NCBI GenBank assembly: GCA_902614055.1
Contig: CACMJX010000001.1
Location: forward strand, 315,189 to 379,188
Source: an uncultured Pelagibacteraceae bacterium
Lineage (GTDB): Bacteria > Pseudomonadota > Alphaproteobacteria > Pelagibacterales > Pelagibacteraceae
DNA: 64,000 bases
Reading direction: 5' to 3'
The notes beneath the pieces are model-generated. The model did not search any database, had not been told where the DNA came from, and saw nothing but the letters and a program-made list of their open reading frames with translations. A program made the translations under genes and the position numbers. Position 1 is the first letter of the stretch. The number at the start of each line of letters is the position of its first letter. Below are positions 25,417-34,127 of this stretch, one piece after another.

Positions 25417-25500
25417 TTACTTTTTTTTATTTTTTTTTCTGGCTCTTCTCTTTTTTGAGCCCATTTTTCTACGGCCTCTGTGTTTTTTTGGATATCCCAT
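25417..25500 (-). CDS. Very small, highly basic ORF (27 aa)
   Basis: Not in the ORF track. The ATG at 25498-25500 gives MGYPKKHRGRRKMGSKKRRA followed by RKKNKKK, with 17 Lys/Arg in 27 residues. The high Arg/Gly content with GGC, CGT and GCC codons, unusual for random AT-rich sequence, suggests a selected product such as a ribosome- or nucleic-acid-binding peptide. It ends 15 bases before the six-TM gene. I do not recognise the family. Confidence 0.5.
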   Translation of the reverse strand: MGYPKKHRGRRKMGSKKRRARKKNKKK

Positions 25501-25530
25501 AATCTCCTTAATTTTACTATTTTATTGACT

Positions 25531-25570
25531 TATTTGGTGGATATAGCATTGTCCCAACTACATATCAAAT
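25531..25570 (+). promoter_or_regulatory. Possible pseudoknotted leader (SAM-riboswitch-like) before the metC-like gene
   Basis: The 75-base leader before the chosen ATG (25576) holds crossing complementarities: ATTTG (25532-25536) with CAAAT (25566-25570), and GGATA (25539-25543) with TGTCC (25550-25554), or alternatively TTGG with CCAA. The outer pair ends just before the start codon, where it could hide the initiation site. SAR11 bacteria are known to use small pseudoknotted SAM-II and SAM-V riboswitches before methionine-cycle genes, and this gene is a Cys/Met PLP enzyme. I could not confirm the consensus, so this is a candidate only. Confidence 0.3.
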
Positions 25571-25575
25571 TTTTT

Positions 25576-26751
25576 ATGGATTATTCCTTTAAAACTTTTT
25601 TAAAGCATACAGCTAAAGATTTTCATAACCATTCAGTAAATCCACCAGTTGTAAGGGCATCTACAATTATTTTTAAGTCTATGAACGATTTAAGAAAAAT
25701 GCAAAGAATGGATCAAAAAAAACCATTAGGTGGGCACTTCGATTACGGTAGAAAGGGTACCTCTACTACATTCATATTACAAAAAATTCTAACCAAAATG
25801 GAAGAGTCATACAATGTATTCTTAACTCCAACTGGATTTGGATCTGTATTCCTTTCAATTTTTAGTGTAACAAGACCAGGAGATGAGATTATAATTTCAG
25901 ATCCTCTTTACAACCCTACTAGAAACTTAAGTGAAAATTATCTTAAGGAATTTGGAATTAAAACAAAATTTTATAACCCACATGATTTAAAATCATTAGA
26001 AAAAAGTATAACAAATAAAACTAAATTAATTTATGTTGAGTGCCCTGGAAGTAATACTTTTGAATTTCAAGATTTAAAAAAAGTAATTTCTATTGCAAAA
26101 AAAAATAATATATTTACGGCTATAGACAATACTTGGGCAACACCATATTTTCTAAAACCTATAAAATTAGGTTTCGATATGTCTATAGTATCAGCAACAA
26201 AATATTATTCAGGACATTCCGATGTGATGGGCGGAAGCTTAGCTGTTAACAAAAAAGTATATAAATATGTTAAGAAAACAGACGAAATTTTGGGGTTAAG
26301 ATTGGGTCCTGATGATGCTTATTTAATAACAAGAGGCTTAAGAACTTTAGATATAAGACTTGATAAACACCAATCTAATGCTAGAGAAGTCTGCGAGTTT
26401 CTCTCCAAAAGTAAAAAAGTAAAAATTTTATATCCTTATAAAAAAAACTCTTTCAATTTTAGAATGTGGAAAAAATACTACTCTGGCTCATCAGGTCTGA
26501 TGGGAATAATTATAAGATCCAAAAGCAGAAAATCAGTTTTGAAATTTGTTAACTCTTTAAAATTATTTGGTCATGGTTATAGTTGGGGTGGGTTTGAAAG
26601 TTTAGCATTGCTGCAAAGTGATATAGAGATGGGTGACAGGAAATTCTTAAATTTAGATAAAAATGAACACTTAGTAAGATTACATATAGGACTAGAAGAC
26701 CCAAAAGATTTAATTGCAGATATTAGAAAAAGCCTTATGCTCGTTAAATGA
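25576..26751 (+). CDS. metC: Cystathionine beta-lyase-like Cys/Met-metabolism PLP enzyme
   Basis: A 391-residue PLP enzyme of the MetB/MetC/MetY family when started at ATG 25576 (MDYSFKTFLKHTAKDF); the track's earlier start adds a hydrophobic, non-conserved 32-residue leader. Core motifs: YGRKGTSTTFILQKIL, LTPTGFGSVFLSIFSV, AIDNTWATPYFLKPIKLGFD, and the PLP lysine in SATKYYSGHSDVMGG, ending VRLHIGLEDPKDLIADI. The SATKY.SGHSD.MGG pattern favours cystathionine beta-lyase (cystathionine to homocysteine, pyruvate, ammonium) over gamma-synthase. Its stop overlaps the MFS start by 4 bases. Confidence 0.85.
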   Translation: MDYSFKTFLKHTAKDFHNHSVNPPVVRASTIIFKSMNDLRKMQRMDQKKPLGGHFDYGRKGTSTTFILQKILTKMEESYNVFLTPTGFGSVFLSIFSVTRPGDEIIISDPLYNPTRNLSENYLKEFGIKTKFYNPHDLKSLEKSITNKTKLIYVECPGSNTFEFQDLKKVISIAKKNNIFTAIDNTWATPYFLKPIKLGFDMSIVSATKYYSGHSDVMGGSLAVNKKVYKYVKKTDEILGLRLGPDDAYLITRGLRTLDIRLDKHQSNAREVCEFLSKSKKVKILYPYKKNSFNFRMWKKYYSGSSGLMGIIIRSKSRKSVLKFVNSLKLFGHGYSWGGFESLALLQSDIEMGDRKFLNLDKNEHLVRLHIGLEDPKDLIADIRKSLMLVK

Positions 26752-27971
26752 GTAAAGAAAAATTTTTCACAAGTAAAAAAGCATTAATAACCCTTATTGC
26801 AGCTTCGTTAACAGTTATCATTGCAATGGGAATAAGACAAACATTTGGATTATTCTTTTTTGATTTTAATTCTGATCTAAACATTTCCATTTCACATTTT
26901 GGTTTTGTAATAGGTTTGCAACTGTTAATGTGGGGTATCTTTAGTCCTGTATTTGGTTTTATTACTGATAAGTATGGAGGTGCAACTGCAATTTTTGTGG
27001 GTTTTTGTTTTTTTTTAGCAGGCCTTCTACTTTTTTATTTAGGACTGAATACTGGATACTTATTCACTCTTACAATTGGTGTTTTAATAGGTATAGGTTT
27101 AGGAGGGACTGCTATAAGTATCCCAGTATCTGTAGTTGCTAAACACTTCCCTGCTTCTAATAGAACAATCGCTACAGGCATTGTCACTTGCGCAGGTTCT
27201 TTCGGATTTTTTGTGTCACCTCTTTTAGTAAGATACTCCTTGATTGAAATGGGTTGGGAAATAACCATTTTATACTTTTGTCTTCTTTTAGGAGCTGGGT
27301 TAATTGTTGCTTTATTCGTTAGCACTCCCAAGATCCCCATAGGTAGTAGTAGCATAGATGATAATCAAACAGCATCAGACGCTTTGAAAGAGGCTTTTGG
27401 AAATAAGAGTTTTATTTTTTTAACTCTTGGTTTCTTTGTTTGTGGATGGCATATTGCTTTAGTAGCAACTCACATTCCAACATACATGATGGATAGAGGT
27501 CTCCCTGACTGGACAGCTGCAATGATATTGGCTTTAGTAGGTGTATTTAACATGATTGGAACAATCGGATCAGGTTATTTAGCAACGAGGTATAGTAAAA
27601 AAAAAATTTTAAGTGCAATTTATCTTTTAAGAGGCGTATCATTAATTTATTTCATTTTTTTACCACCAAGTGTGTTTAACTGTGTAGTCTTTGGAGTGAC
27701 ATTTGGTTTATTATGGCTTTCTACTGTGCCCCCAACCAACGGAATTGTTGGGCATATTTTTGGAACAAAACATATAGGTCTTTTATACGGCATAGTATTT
27801 GTAAGTCATCAAGTTGGATCCTTTCTTGGAGCATATTTAGGAGGAGTTTTTTATGAAGTACATGGAAACTTCGATTATGCTTGGTACGCATCTATCGCAC
27901 TTTCTATTTTTGCTGGTGTGATACACTTACCTATAAAAGAGAAAACAATTGAGCGAGTTCAAGCAGCATAA
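26748..27971 (+). CDS. MFS transporter, oxalate/formate or monocarboxylate antiporter-like
   Basis: A 407-residue inner-membrane protein with 12 predicted TM segments. Features include AMGIRQTFGLFFFDF in TM1, the conserved FGFITDKYGGATAIF loop 2-3 motif (G.(F/I)TDK.G), and VAKHFPASNRTIATGIVTCAGSFGFFVSP, typical of OFA/MCT-like carriers. Start overlaps metC by 4 bases; end overlaps the pabB ORF. The substrate is unknown; placement with metC and pab genes suggests only co-transcription, not function. Confidence 0.85.
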   Translation: MSKEKFFTSKKALITLIAASLTVIIAMGIRQTFGLFFFDFNSDLNISISHFGFVIGLQLLMWGIFSPVFGFITDKYGGATAIFVGFCFFLAGLLLFYLGLNTGYLFTLTIGVLIGIGLGGTAISIPVSVVAKHFPASNRTIATGIVTCAGSFGFFVSPLLVRYSLIEMGWEITILYFCLLLGAGLIVALFVSTPKIPIGSSSIDDNQTASDALKEAFGNKSFIFLTLGFFVCGWHIALVATHIPTYMMDRGLPDWTAAMILALVGVFNMIGTIGSGYLATRYSKKKILSAIYLLRGVSLIYFIFLPPSVFNCVVFGVTFGLLWLSTVPPTNGIVGHIFGTKHIGLLYGIVFVSHQVGSFLGAYLGGVFYEVHGNFDYAWYASIALSIFAGVIHLPIKEKTIERVQAA

Positions 27972-29163
27972 ATTTAAGTTTAATAAATATTTGGAAAAGC
28001 TTTACCAATCAAGTAAGCCTATTATTATTTACAAAGTTGAGGGAGGTTATAATATTTACACAGATTTTTCAAAAAGGATAATACTCAACAAAAATAATAT
28101 CGAAAAATTTTTAAATAGCTTTTCTTCAAAGAAATATAAAAAAGAAACTGACTTATATGTTGGTTTTTTTGGTTACGAAATTTTATGTAGTCTTTTAAAT
28201 TTATCTATAAAAAACCAAAAAAAAATGAACTTTCACAAAGGTATCTTTTATAAGCCAGAAACTTTAGTTAAAATAAGAAAAAAAATTAAAGTTCAATCAA
28301 ATTTAAAAAAAGCAGAATTCAATGAAGTTTTTCAAAAAACTCAAATTCTAAGCCCATTTAAACTCAATATAAACTTTAATAAATATCAAAAAATATTTAA
28401 TACATTTTCCAGAAAAATTAGAGAAGGAGAAACTTATCAAATAAAAATATGTACAAAATATAAGAATAAATCGACTATTAATTCAGTAAATTTCTTTTGG
28501 AAACTAATGAAGATCAATTCCTCGCCTGAGTCATTTATGATAAGAGATAAAGATTATTCAATAGTTAGCTGCTCACCTGAAACTTTAATTCACAGGGTAG
28601 GTAATCTTATTACCACTAAACCTATTGCAGGAACTTTAAAAAAAAATAAATATACAACTAAATCTAAAGCTCTCAAATTCTTTAGAAATAACATAAAAGA
28701 AACTAAAGAACATAATATGATTGTTGACCTTGAGAGAAACGATTTATCTAGAATATGTAAACCAGGTTCAGTAAAAATCAAAAAACAAAAATATGTGGAA
28801 GAATATAAGCACTTATATCACTACGTAACTAGCATTATTGGAAAATTAAATCAAAAAACATCTGTTAAAGAAATAGTTAAGTCAATGATGCCAGGCGGAT
28901 CTGTCATTGGTTGTCCTAAAATAAGAACATTGGAATTACTTAACTCACAAGAAAAAGAGGATAGAAATATTTTTACTGGAAGTTTTGGGTATATAAAATT
29001 TAATCAGGATATGCGGTTTAACATAATTATTAGATCAATTTTAAACTTTAAAAATCGATCAGAAATATCCGCAGCTTCTGGGGTAGTGTTGGATAGCAAT
29101 TCAAAGAAAGAATTTAATGAAAACTTTATCAAAGCAAAATCACTTTTGGAATTATTTAAATGA
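27949..29163 (+). CDS. pabB: Aminodeoxychorismate synthase component I (chorismate-binding)
   Basis: A 404-residue chorismate-binding enzyme. The C-terminal catalytic half contains INSSPESFMIRDKDYSIVSCSPETLI, TKPIAGTLKKN, HNMIVDLERNDLSRIC, MMPGGSVIGCPKIRTLELL and FTGSFGYI. With glutamine amidotransferase PabA it forms 4-amino-4-deoxychorismate for folate. It is read from TTG at 27949, 23 bases inside the MFS gene; no ATG fits before residue 77, so a TTG (this one or 27991) must serve. KPIAGT, with Lys in place of the Thr that anthranilate synthases use, supports PabB rather than TrpE. pabA overlaps by 4 bases. Confidence 0.87.
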   Translation: MSEFKQHKFKFNKYLEKLYQSSKPIIIYKVEGGYNIYTDFSKRIILNKNNIEKFLNSFSSKKYKKETDLYVGFFGYEILCSLLNLSIKNQKKMNFHKGIFYKPETLVKIRKKIKVQSNLKKAEFNEVFQKTQILSPFKLNINFNKYQKIFNTFSRKIREGETYQIKICTKYKNKSTINSVNFFWKLMKINSSPESFMIRDKDYSIVSCSPETLIHRVGNLITTKPIAGTLKKNKYTTKSKALKFFRNNIKETKEHNMIVDLERNDLSRICKPGSVKIKKQKYVEEYKHLYHYVTSIIGKLNQKTSVKEIVKSMMPGGSVIGCPKIRTLELLNSQEKEDRNIFTGSFGYIKFNQDMRFNIIIRSILNFKNRSEISAASGVVLDSNSKKEFNENFIKAKSLLELFK

Positions 29164-29717
29164 TTTATATTATTGATCATCAAGATTCATTTACATGGAA
29201 TGTGGTTCACCAATTTTCTGAATTTGATGAAGTATATTGCTCAAATTATTTTGAAATAAATAAAAAATTATTAAATAAATGTAACACAATTGTATTTTCC
29301 CCTGGACCAGGTTCACCAAAAGATTATCCAACATCATTAAAGATTTATAATAAATTCAAAGGAGCAAAAAAAATTATTGGTATTTGTCTTGGTTATCAAT
29401 TGATCTTACACAGTGAAAATGGAAAAATTATTCAGCAAAAAAATATTTATCATGGTTTTCAATCGACTGTTAAAGTTACAAGCAATAATTCTATTTTTAA
29501 AAAAAATTCAGTTTTTAAAGTTGGCAGGTACCATTCACTTAAGTTAAAAGAACCTTTTATGAGAGAAAACTTTAATATTACAATGAGATGTACTAAATCT
29601 AATATAGCAATGGGTTTCGAAAATAGTCAAGATGATGTATATGGATTTCAGTTTCACCCAGAATCTTTTTTGACAAATAATGGTAAAATACTTATTAAAA
29701 AAATCTTATCAGCGTAA
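29160..29717 (+). CDS. pabA: Aminodeoxychorismate synthase glutamine amidotransferase component
   Basis: A 185-residue class I glutamine amidotransferase. Start IIDHQDSFTWNVVHQF, oxyanion FSPGPGSPKDYP, nucleophile GICLGYQLI (Cys) and the catalytic His-Glu in YGFQFHPESFLT are intact. It supplies ammonia to PabB for the p-aminobenzoate branch of folate synthesis. Shared use with anthranilate synthase is possible, but the pabB-pabA-pabC order favours folate. ATG overlaps the pabB stop (4 bases). Confidence 0.92.
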   Translation: MIYIIDHQDSFTWNVVHQFSEFDEVYCSNYFEINKKLLNKCNTIVFSPGPGSPKDYPTSLKIYNKFKGAKKIIGICLGYQLILHSENGKIIQQKNIYHGFQSTVKVTSNNSIFKKNSVFKVGRYHSLKLKEPFMRENFNITMRCTKSNIAMGFENSQDDVYGFQFHPESFLTNNGKILIKKILSA

Positions 29718-30450
29718 AAACTTTAAAGAAATTGAGTTTGATGATCTATGGAACAAGGATGGAGTTTTTACAACAATGTGGATCTATAACAAGCCTCCTA
29801 AAATTCTTTTTTTTAACCCACACATTGAAAACTTAATAAAATCATTAAAGGCTTATAAAATCTATGATAAAACAATAAAAAGTAAAATACTAAAAGTAAT
29901 AAGTGAAAATATAGATAAAACCAAATCTTATAATCATTTACTCAGAGTTGCCTTAAATAAAAAAATTATTTCAATATCACTTAGAAACAGAGTGAAACCT
30001 AAGCGAAAATTTGGTATTAAATTAGTCCACTATAAAAGAGTGAAACCTGAATATAAAAATTTAAAATATAAAAAAATATTAGGTTACTTATCGAAAATGA
30101 ATACTTCAAAAGAAGATATTGCTTTATGCGTAAAAGATAAAATATTTGAGACTGGTACATCAAATTTACTATTTGTAAAAAAAAACAAAATTTATTCTCC
30201 AAAAAACAAATACTACAGAGGAACTAATATTAAATTTTATGAAAAAAAATTTAATATAATTAAAAAAGATATTTATCTGAAAGAATTAAATAATTTTGAT
30301 GAAATCTTGCTTGTTGGTTCTGGTAAAGGAGTGGTTTCTACAAGCTATATTTTAGATAGAAATTGGAGGAGAAAAAAAACAAAGGTATTTAATTCAATGT
30401 ACAAAACTTTTAAAAAAGAATTTAAAAAAGAAAAATATATTTTTAATTAA
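29680..30450 (+). CDS. pabC: Aminodeoxychorismate lyase-like class IV aminotransferase
   Basis: A 256-residue fold-type IV PLP protein: DGVFTTMWIYNKPPKILFFNPHIENLIKSL at the front, HLLRVALNKK with the conserved Arg, SKMNTSKEDIALCVKDKIFETGTSNLLFVKKNKIYSP, and RGTNIKFYEKKF. Position after pabB-pabA supports 4-amino-4-deoxychorismate lyase, producing p-aminobenzoate and pyruvate. The start ATG lies 38 bases inside pabA, a long overlap; the presence of EIEFDDLWNKDGVF soon after shows the frame is correct, but the first residues are uncertain. Lys/Asn content is high. Confidence 0.82.
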   Translation: MVKYLLKKSYQRKNFKEIEFDDLWNKDGVFTTMWIYNKPPKILFFNPHIENLIKSLKAYKIYDKTIKSKILKVISENIDKTKSYNHLLRVALNKKIISISLRNRVKPKRKFGIKLVHYKRVKPEYKNLKYKKILGYLSKMNTSKEDIALCVKDKIFETGTSNLLFVKKNKIYSPKNKYYRGTNIKFYEKKFNIIKKDIYLKELNNFDEILLVGSGKGVVSTSYILDRNWRRKKTKVFNSMYKTFKKEFKKEKYIFN

Positions 30451-30453
30451 ATA

Positions 30454-30855
30454 ATGAGAGATCCAAATAAACCGTATTTATTTTATAAAATATCTAAAAA
30501 AGAATTTGAGTTAGAAAATGAATTAGTTTGCGCAAGTTATGATAGTTACCCAGTTTCCAAATATCATGCTTTAATAATCCCAAAAAGACATGTTGAAAAT
30601 TATTTTGAACTTCGTAATGAAGAAGTATTAGCATGTGACGCTCTATTAAAAGAACTAAAAAAGAAACTTGAGGATAAAGACAATACCATTGATGGTTTTA
30701 ATGTAGGATCAAATTCTGGCAAATCCGCAGGATAATAAATTAATCATTGCCACATCCATCTGATTCCAAGAAGATTAGGAGATGTTGATAACCCCCAAGA
30801 TGGTGTAAGAAGTGTAATAGCTTCTAAACAGCACTATGTAAGAAAAAACAAATAA
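30454..30855 (+). pseudogene. HIT-family hydrolase gene interrupted by two tandem stop codons
   Basis: The track ends this ORF at 30735, after GFNVGSNSGKSAG. Two TAA codons follow (30733-30738), and the same frame then continues INHCHIHLIPRRLGDVDNPQ to the final TAA at 30853-30855. Family knowledge predicts ..GKSAGQTI.H.HIHLIPRR.GD at this point, so the stops replace exactly the Gln-Thr pair without any frameshift, and the catalytic His-x-His-x-His lies beyond them. HIT proteins hydrolyse dinucleoside polyphosphates or adenylated substrates. A truncated 93-residue product would lack the active site. It follows pabC by 3 bases. Readthrough or a sequence error are the alternatives to a young pseudogene. 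Confidence 0.8.
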
Positions 30856-30949
30856 TATTAAGTCATAAGTCCTGTTGAAATGTCATTATATCGCGGTTGA
30901 TCTCTATAAATAAGTATACTAAAAATCTTAGGCGGAAGGATAAATCACA

Positions 30950-31750
30950 ATGATTTCAACAAACCCATTTTTAATTTTAGCCGATAGTGTGCCACCAATA
31001 CTAATGCAATCTTTTGTAATTTTGATGGGTTTATTAATTTTAGTTGGAACTGTTATGGATATAATTCACAAAAAAAACGTAAAATATTTTTTTGAAAACG
31101 CAAAAAAAGCAAAATTGTCTGCTTCAAAAACTTTATCTACAGGAGAAAGAATTTCAGTAATATCTAAAACAATTGCAAGTGACATTGCAACTACATCAGA
31201 ACTAGGAGCTGGGAAAAGAAGGCTAGCACATGTGATGGGAATGTATGGAACTATACTTTTTTGGATAGGTTCAGTTGTTATGATATTTTTTTACACATCT
31301 CCTGGATCAGTAACACCATCTGTATGGCCAATCATTTGGCATTTAGGTGCAGCATTAACCGTTCTTGGTGGATCTTGGTTTTGGTTTTTTTTAAGAGTTG
31401 ATGTTTATTCTGAAGCACAACCTTGGTACAGAGTTATAAAAGCTGATTTATTTGTTTTAGCACTGATTGCTTCTTCCTTATTTGGACTAATCTGGTCTTT
31501 TCTACAATCATTAAATCTGCAAGGAAGATGGGACGATGTTGTATTCTTAGTTTTATTTATTGTTGCTAACTTAGTTTTATTTGGTGGTGTATATTGGTCA
31601 AAATTTGCACATATGTTTTATAAACCCGGTGCAGCTCTTCAAAAAAATTTAGCTGAGGCTGATGGCTCAAGAGACAATTTACCACCTGAGTCTGATGCAC
31701 CTGAACAATTTGGTCTTGGTATTAAAAGAGAGGAGCCAAAACATTATTAA
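30950..31750 (+). CDS. aprM: AprM-like membrane anchor of adenylylsulfate reductase
   Basis: A 266-residue inner-membrane protein with about five TM segments: residues 12-38, then a cytoplasmic Lys-rich loop, then helices around 98-115, 124-145, 160-185 and 195-215, and a hydrophilic tail ending EEPKHY. Position immediately before aprB and aprA and the size match AprM, the proposed quinone-linked anchor in sulfur-oxidiser type apr loci. Histidines in the helices (AHVMGMYG, IIWHLGAA, KFAHMFYK) could bind heme, as in NarI-like subunits. An AGGCGGAAGG stretch lies about 15 bases before the ATG. Confidence 0.82.
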   Translation: MISTNPFLILADSVPPILMQSFVILMGLLILVGTVMDIIHKKNVKYFFENAKKAKLSASKTLSTGERISVISKTIASDIATTSELGAGKRRLAHVMGMYGTILFWIGSVVMIFFYTSPGSVTPSVWPIIWHLGAALTVLGGSWFWFFLRVDVYSEAQPWYRVIKADLFVLALIASSLFGLIWSFLQSLNLQGRWDDVVFLVLFIVANLVLFGGVYWSKFAHMFYKPGAALQKNLAEADGSRDNLPPESDAPEQFGLGIKREEPKHY

Positions 31751-31784
31751 TATGATAAAGAATATAAAGGAGAAAATATAAATT

Positions 31785-32255
31785 ATGTCAACTTTTGTAT
31801 ATATGACCAGATGTGATGGATGTGGTCACTGTGTAGATATTTGTCCGTCAGATATAATGCATATCGATGAAACAATAAGAAGAGCAAAAAATATTGAACC
31901 AAATTTTTGCTGGGAATGCTACTCATGTGTAAAAGCATGCCCTAATCATGCCATCGATGTAAGAGGTTACGCAGATTTTGCTCCAATGGGTCATAGCGTA
32001 AGAGTTAGAAGAGAAGAAGAGAAAGGAACTATTTCTTGGAGGATAAAATTTAGAAATGGAACTGAAAAGAATTTTGTATCACCTATAACGACAAAGCCTT
32101 GGGGTGAATATATTCCAAATTTAGCAGAAGGCGACAAACCAAATCAAGGAGAAATCAATTCTCAAATTCTCTATTCAGAACCAGAAGGACTTAATACAAA
32201 CCAAGAATTACCTAAAGTTGATAAGAGTGCCTTTAAAAAAGGGGTTTATTATTAA
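31785..32255 (+). CDS. aprB: Adenylylsulfate reductase beta subunit
   Basis: A 156-residue iron-sulfur protein. Two [4Fe-4S] sites are visible: CDGCGHCVDICP near residue 9-20 and CWECYSCVKACPNHAIDVRGY around 46-65, the latter with the spacing of AprB cluster II. The C-terminal extension (EYIPNLAEGDKPN..) wraps AprA in known structures. It passes electrons between the AprA FAD and the membrane. An AAAGGAG site precedes the ATG, and the stop overlaps the aprA start by 1 base. Confidence 0.95.
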   Translation: MSTFVYMTRCDGCGHCVDICPSDIMHIDETIRRAKNIEPNFCWECYSCVKACPNHAIDVRGYADFAPMGHSVRVRREEEKGTISWRIKFRNGTEKNFVSPITTKPWGEYIPNLAEGDKPNQGEINSQILYSEPEGLNTNQELPKVDKSAFKKGVYY

Positions 32256-34111
32256 TGGCTAGAAAAACTATTGTAGAAAATTGTGATGTACTTGTAGTCG
32301 GTGGAGGTATGGCCGGTACCGGTGCAACATTTGAAGCTAGGCACTGGGGTAGAGATTTAAAGATAGTCTGTGTTGAAAAAGCTAACATAGATAGAAGTGG
32401 TGCAGTCGCGCAAGGACTTTATGCAATTAATTGTTACATGGGAATGCAGTGGGGTGAAAATCAACCCGAGGATCATGTAAGATATGCAAGAAATGATTTA
32501 ATGGGATTAGTAAGGGAAGATCTTGGATATGATATGGCTCGTCATGTAGACTCAACTGTACACATGTTTGATGAGTGGGGCCTGCCAATGATGAAAAATG
32601 AAAAAACTGGTCGTTATCAAAGAGAGGGTAAATGGCAAATAATGATACACGGCGAAAGCTATAAACCAATCGTAGCTGAGGCAGCAAAGAAATCAGCAGA
32701 TAAAATTTATAACCGAATTATGATTACTCATCTTTTAATGGATGAAAACAAAGAAAATAGAGTTGGGGGAGCTGTTGGATTTAATATGAGAACTGGTGAT
32801 TACCATGTCTTTAAAGCAAAGACAGTTATTGTAGCTGCTGGTGGAGCTTCACATATTTTTAAACCAAGAGCAGTTGGTGAAGGAATGGGTAGAACTTGGT
32901 ATGCCCCTTGGAGCAACGGGTCAGCATATGCATTACCTATTGCTGCTGGTGCAAAAATGACTCAAATGGAAAATCGAATTGTCCTTTGTAGATTTAAGGA
33001 TGGTTATGGTCCAGTTGGTGCATATTTCTTACATCTTAAAACATACACCCAAAACGCAAATGGTGAGAATTATGAGAAGAAATGGTATGAAAAAACCAAA
33101 GAATTAGTTGGAGAGTATATTGATCATCATCCAACTCCAACATGTTTACGTAATCACGCTTTCATTCAAGAAACTATGGCAGGTGGAGGACCTATTCATA
33201 TGGTTACCAAAGAAGCTTTCCAAGATCCACACTTAGAAACAGTGGGTTGGGAAAATTTCCTTGGAATGACTGTTGGACAGGCAGTAGTTTGGGCATCTCA
33301 AAATATTGACCCAAAGTATACTAATCCAGAATTAACAACGTCTGAGCCATACGTTATGGGCTCACACGCAACGTGTTCTGGTGCATGGGTTAGTGGACCA
33401 GAAGACTTATCACCGCCTGAATATTTCTGGGGTTATAACAGAATGACAACAATAGAAGGCTTATTTGGAGCTGGTGATACCGTAGGAGGAAGTGCTCACA
33501 AATTTTCATCTGGATCATTTACTGAAGGGAGACTTGCAGCAAAAGCAGCTGTTAAATACATAGAAGAACAAAAAGCAGCTGACATTAACGTTAGTGATAA
33601 GCAATGTGAGGATTTTAAAGAAGTGATTTATAAACCCCTTGAAAATTACACGGTTGGAAGAAACGAAATAACTGGAGGAACAGTGTCTCCAAGTTATATT
33701 TCTCCTATTCAAGGTTTACAGAGACTACAAAAAATTATGGACGAATATGTTGGTGGAATAAGTTATAATTATATGACTAACGAAAATACTCTTAAAAAAG
33801 GTCTTGAGTTGTTAGCATGGCTTGAAGAAGATTTAGAAAATGTAGGTGCTGAGGACTACCATCAACTTATGAGAGCTTGGGAGCTCAAACATAGAACATT
33901 AACCTCACAATGTGTAACTGAGCATACTTTATTTAGACAAGAAACACGTTGGCCTGGATACTATTACAGAGGTGATTATATGAAACTCGATGATGAAAAT
34001 TGGCATTGTTTAACGTTATCTAGAAGAGATCCAAAAACAGGCAAATTTACAATGGAAAAGGCTCCTGTTTATCATATCGTAGACGAAAAAGAGAAAAAAG
34101 AAGCTTCCTAA
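32255..34111 (+). CDS. aprA: Adenylylsulfate reductase alpha subunit
   Basis: A 618-residue FAD enzyme of the succinate dehydrogenase/fumarate reductase flavoprotein superfamily. VVGGGMAGTGATFEAR is the dinucleotide site, followed by VCVEKANIDRSGAVAQGLYAIN, TVIVAAGGASHIFKPRAVGEG, WSNGSAYALPIAAGA, and the substrate-site regions THLLMDENKEN and HPTPTCLRNHAFIQETMAGGG. In the oxidative direction it joins sulfite and AMP to give APS and two electrons. In SAR11 it has been proposed to dispose of sulfite from organosulfur compounds. The genes for Sat or APS:phosphate transferase are not in this window. Confidence 0.96.
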   Translation: MARKTIVENCDVLVVGGGMAGTGATFEARHWGRDLKIVCVEKANIDRSGAVAQGLYAINCYMGMQWGENQPEDHVRYARNDLMGLVREDLGYDMARHVDSTVHMFDEWGLPMMKNEKTGRYQREGKWQIMIHGESYKPIVAEAAKKSADKIYNRIMITHLLMDENKENRVGGAVGFNMRTGDYHVFKAKTVIVAAGGASHIFKPRAVGEGMGRTWYAPWSNGSAYALPIAAGAKMTQMENRIVLCRFKDGYGPVGAYFLHLKTYTQNANGENYEKKWYEKTKELVGEYIDHHPTPTCLRNHAFIQETMAGGGPIHMVTKEAFQDPHLETVGWENFLGMTVGQAVVWASQNIDPKYTNPELTTSEPYVMGSHATCSGAWVSGPEDLSPPEYFWGYNRMTTIEGLFGAGDTVGGSAHKFSSGSFTEGRLAAKAAVKYIEEQKAADINVSDKQCEDFKEVIYKPLENYTVGRNEITGGTVSPSYISPIQGLQRLQKIMDEYVGGISYNYMTNENTLKKGLELLAWLEEDLENVGAEDYHQLMRAWELKHRTLTSQCVTEHTLFRQETRWPGYYYRGDYMKLDDENWHCLTLSRRDPKTGKFTMEKAPVYHIVDEKEKKEAS

Positions 34112-34127
34112 TTTTTAAGATAGGTAA

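Noticed and set aside
25480-25575. Upstream start of the metC-like ORF given by the track
   Set aside because: The extra 32 residues are hydrophobic and unlike the family's N-terminus; ATG 25576 gives a normal start and frees the leader sequence.
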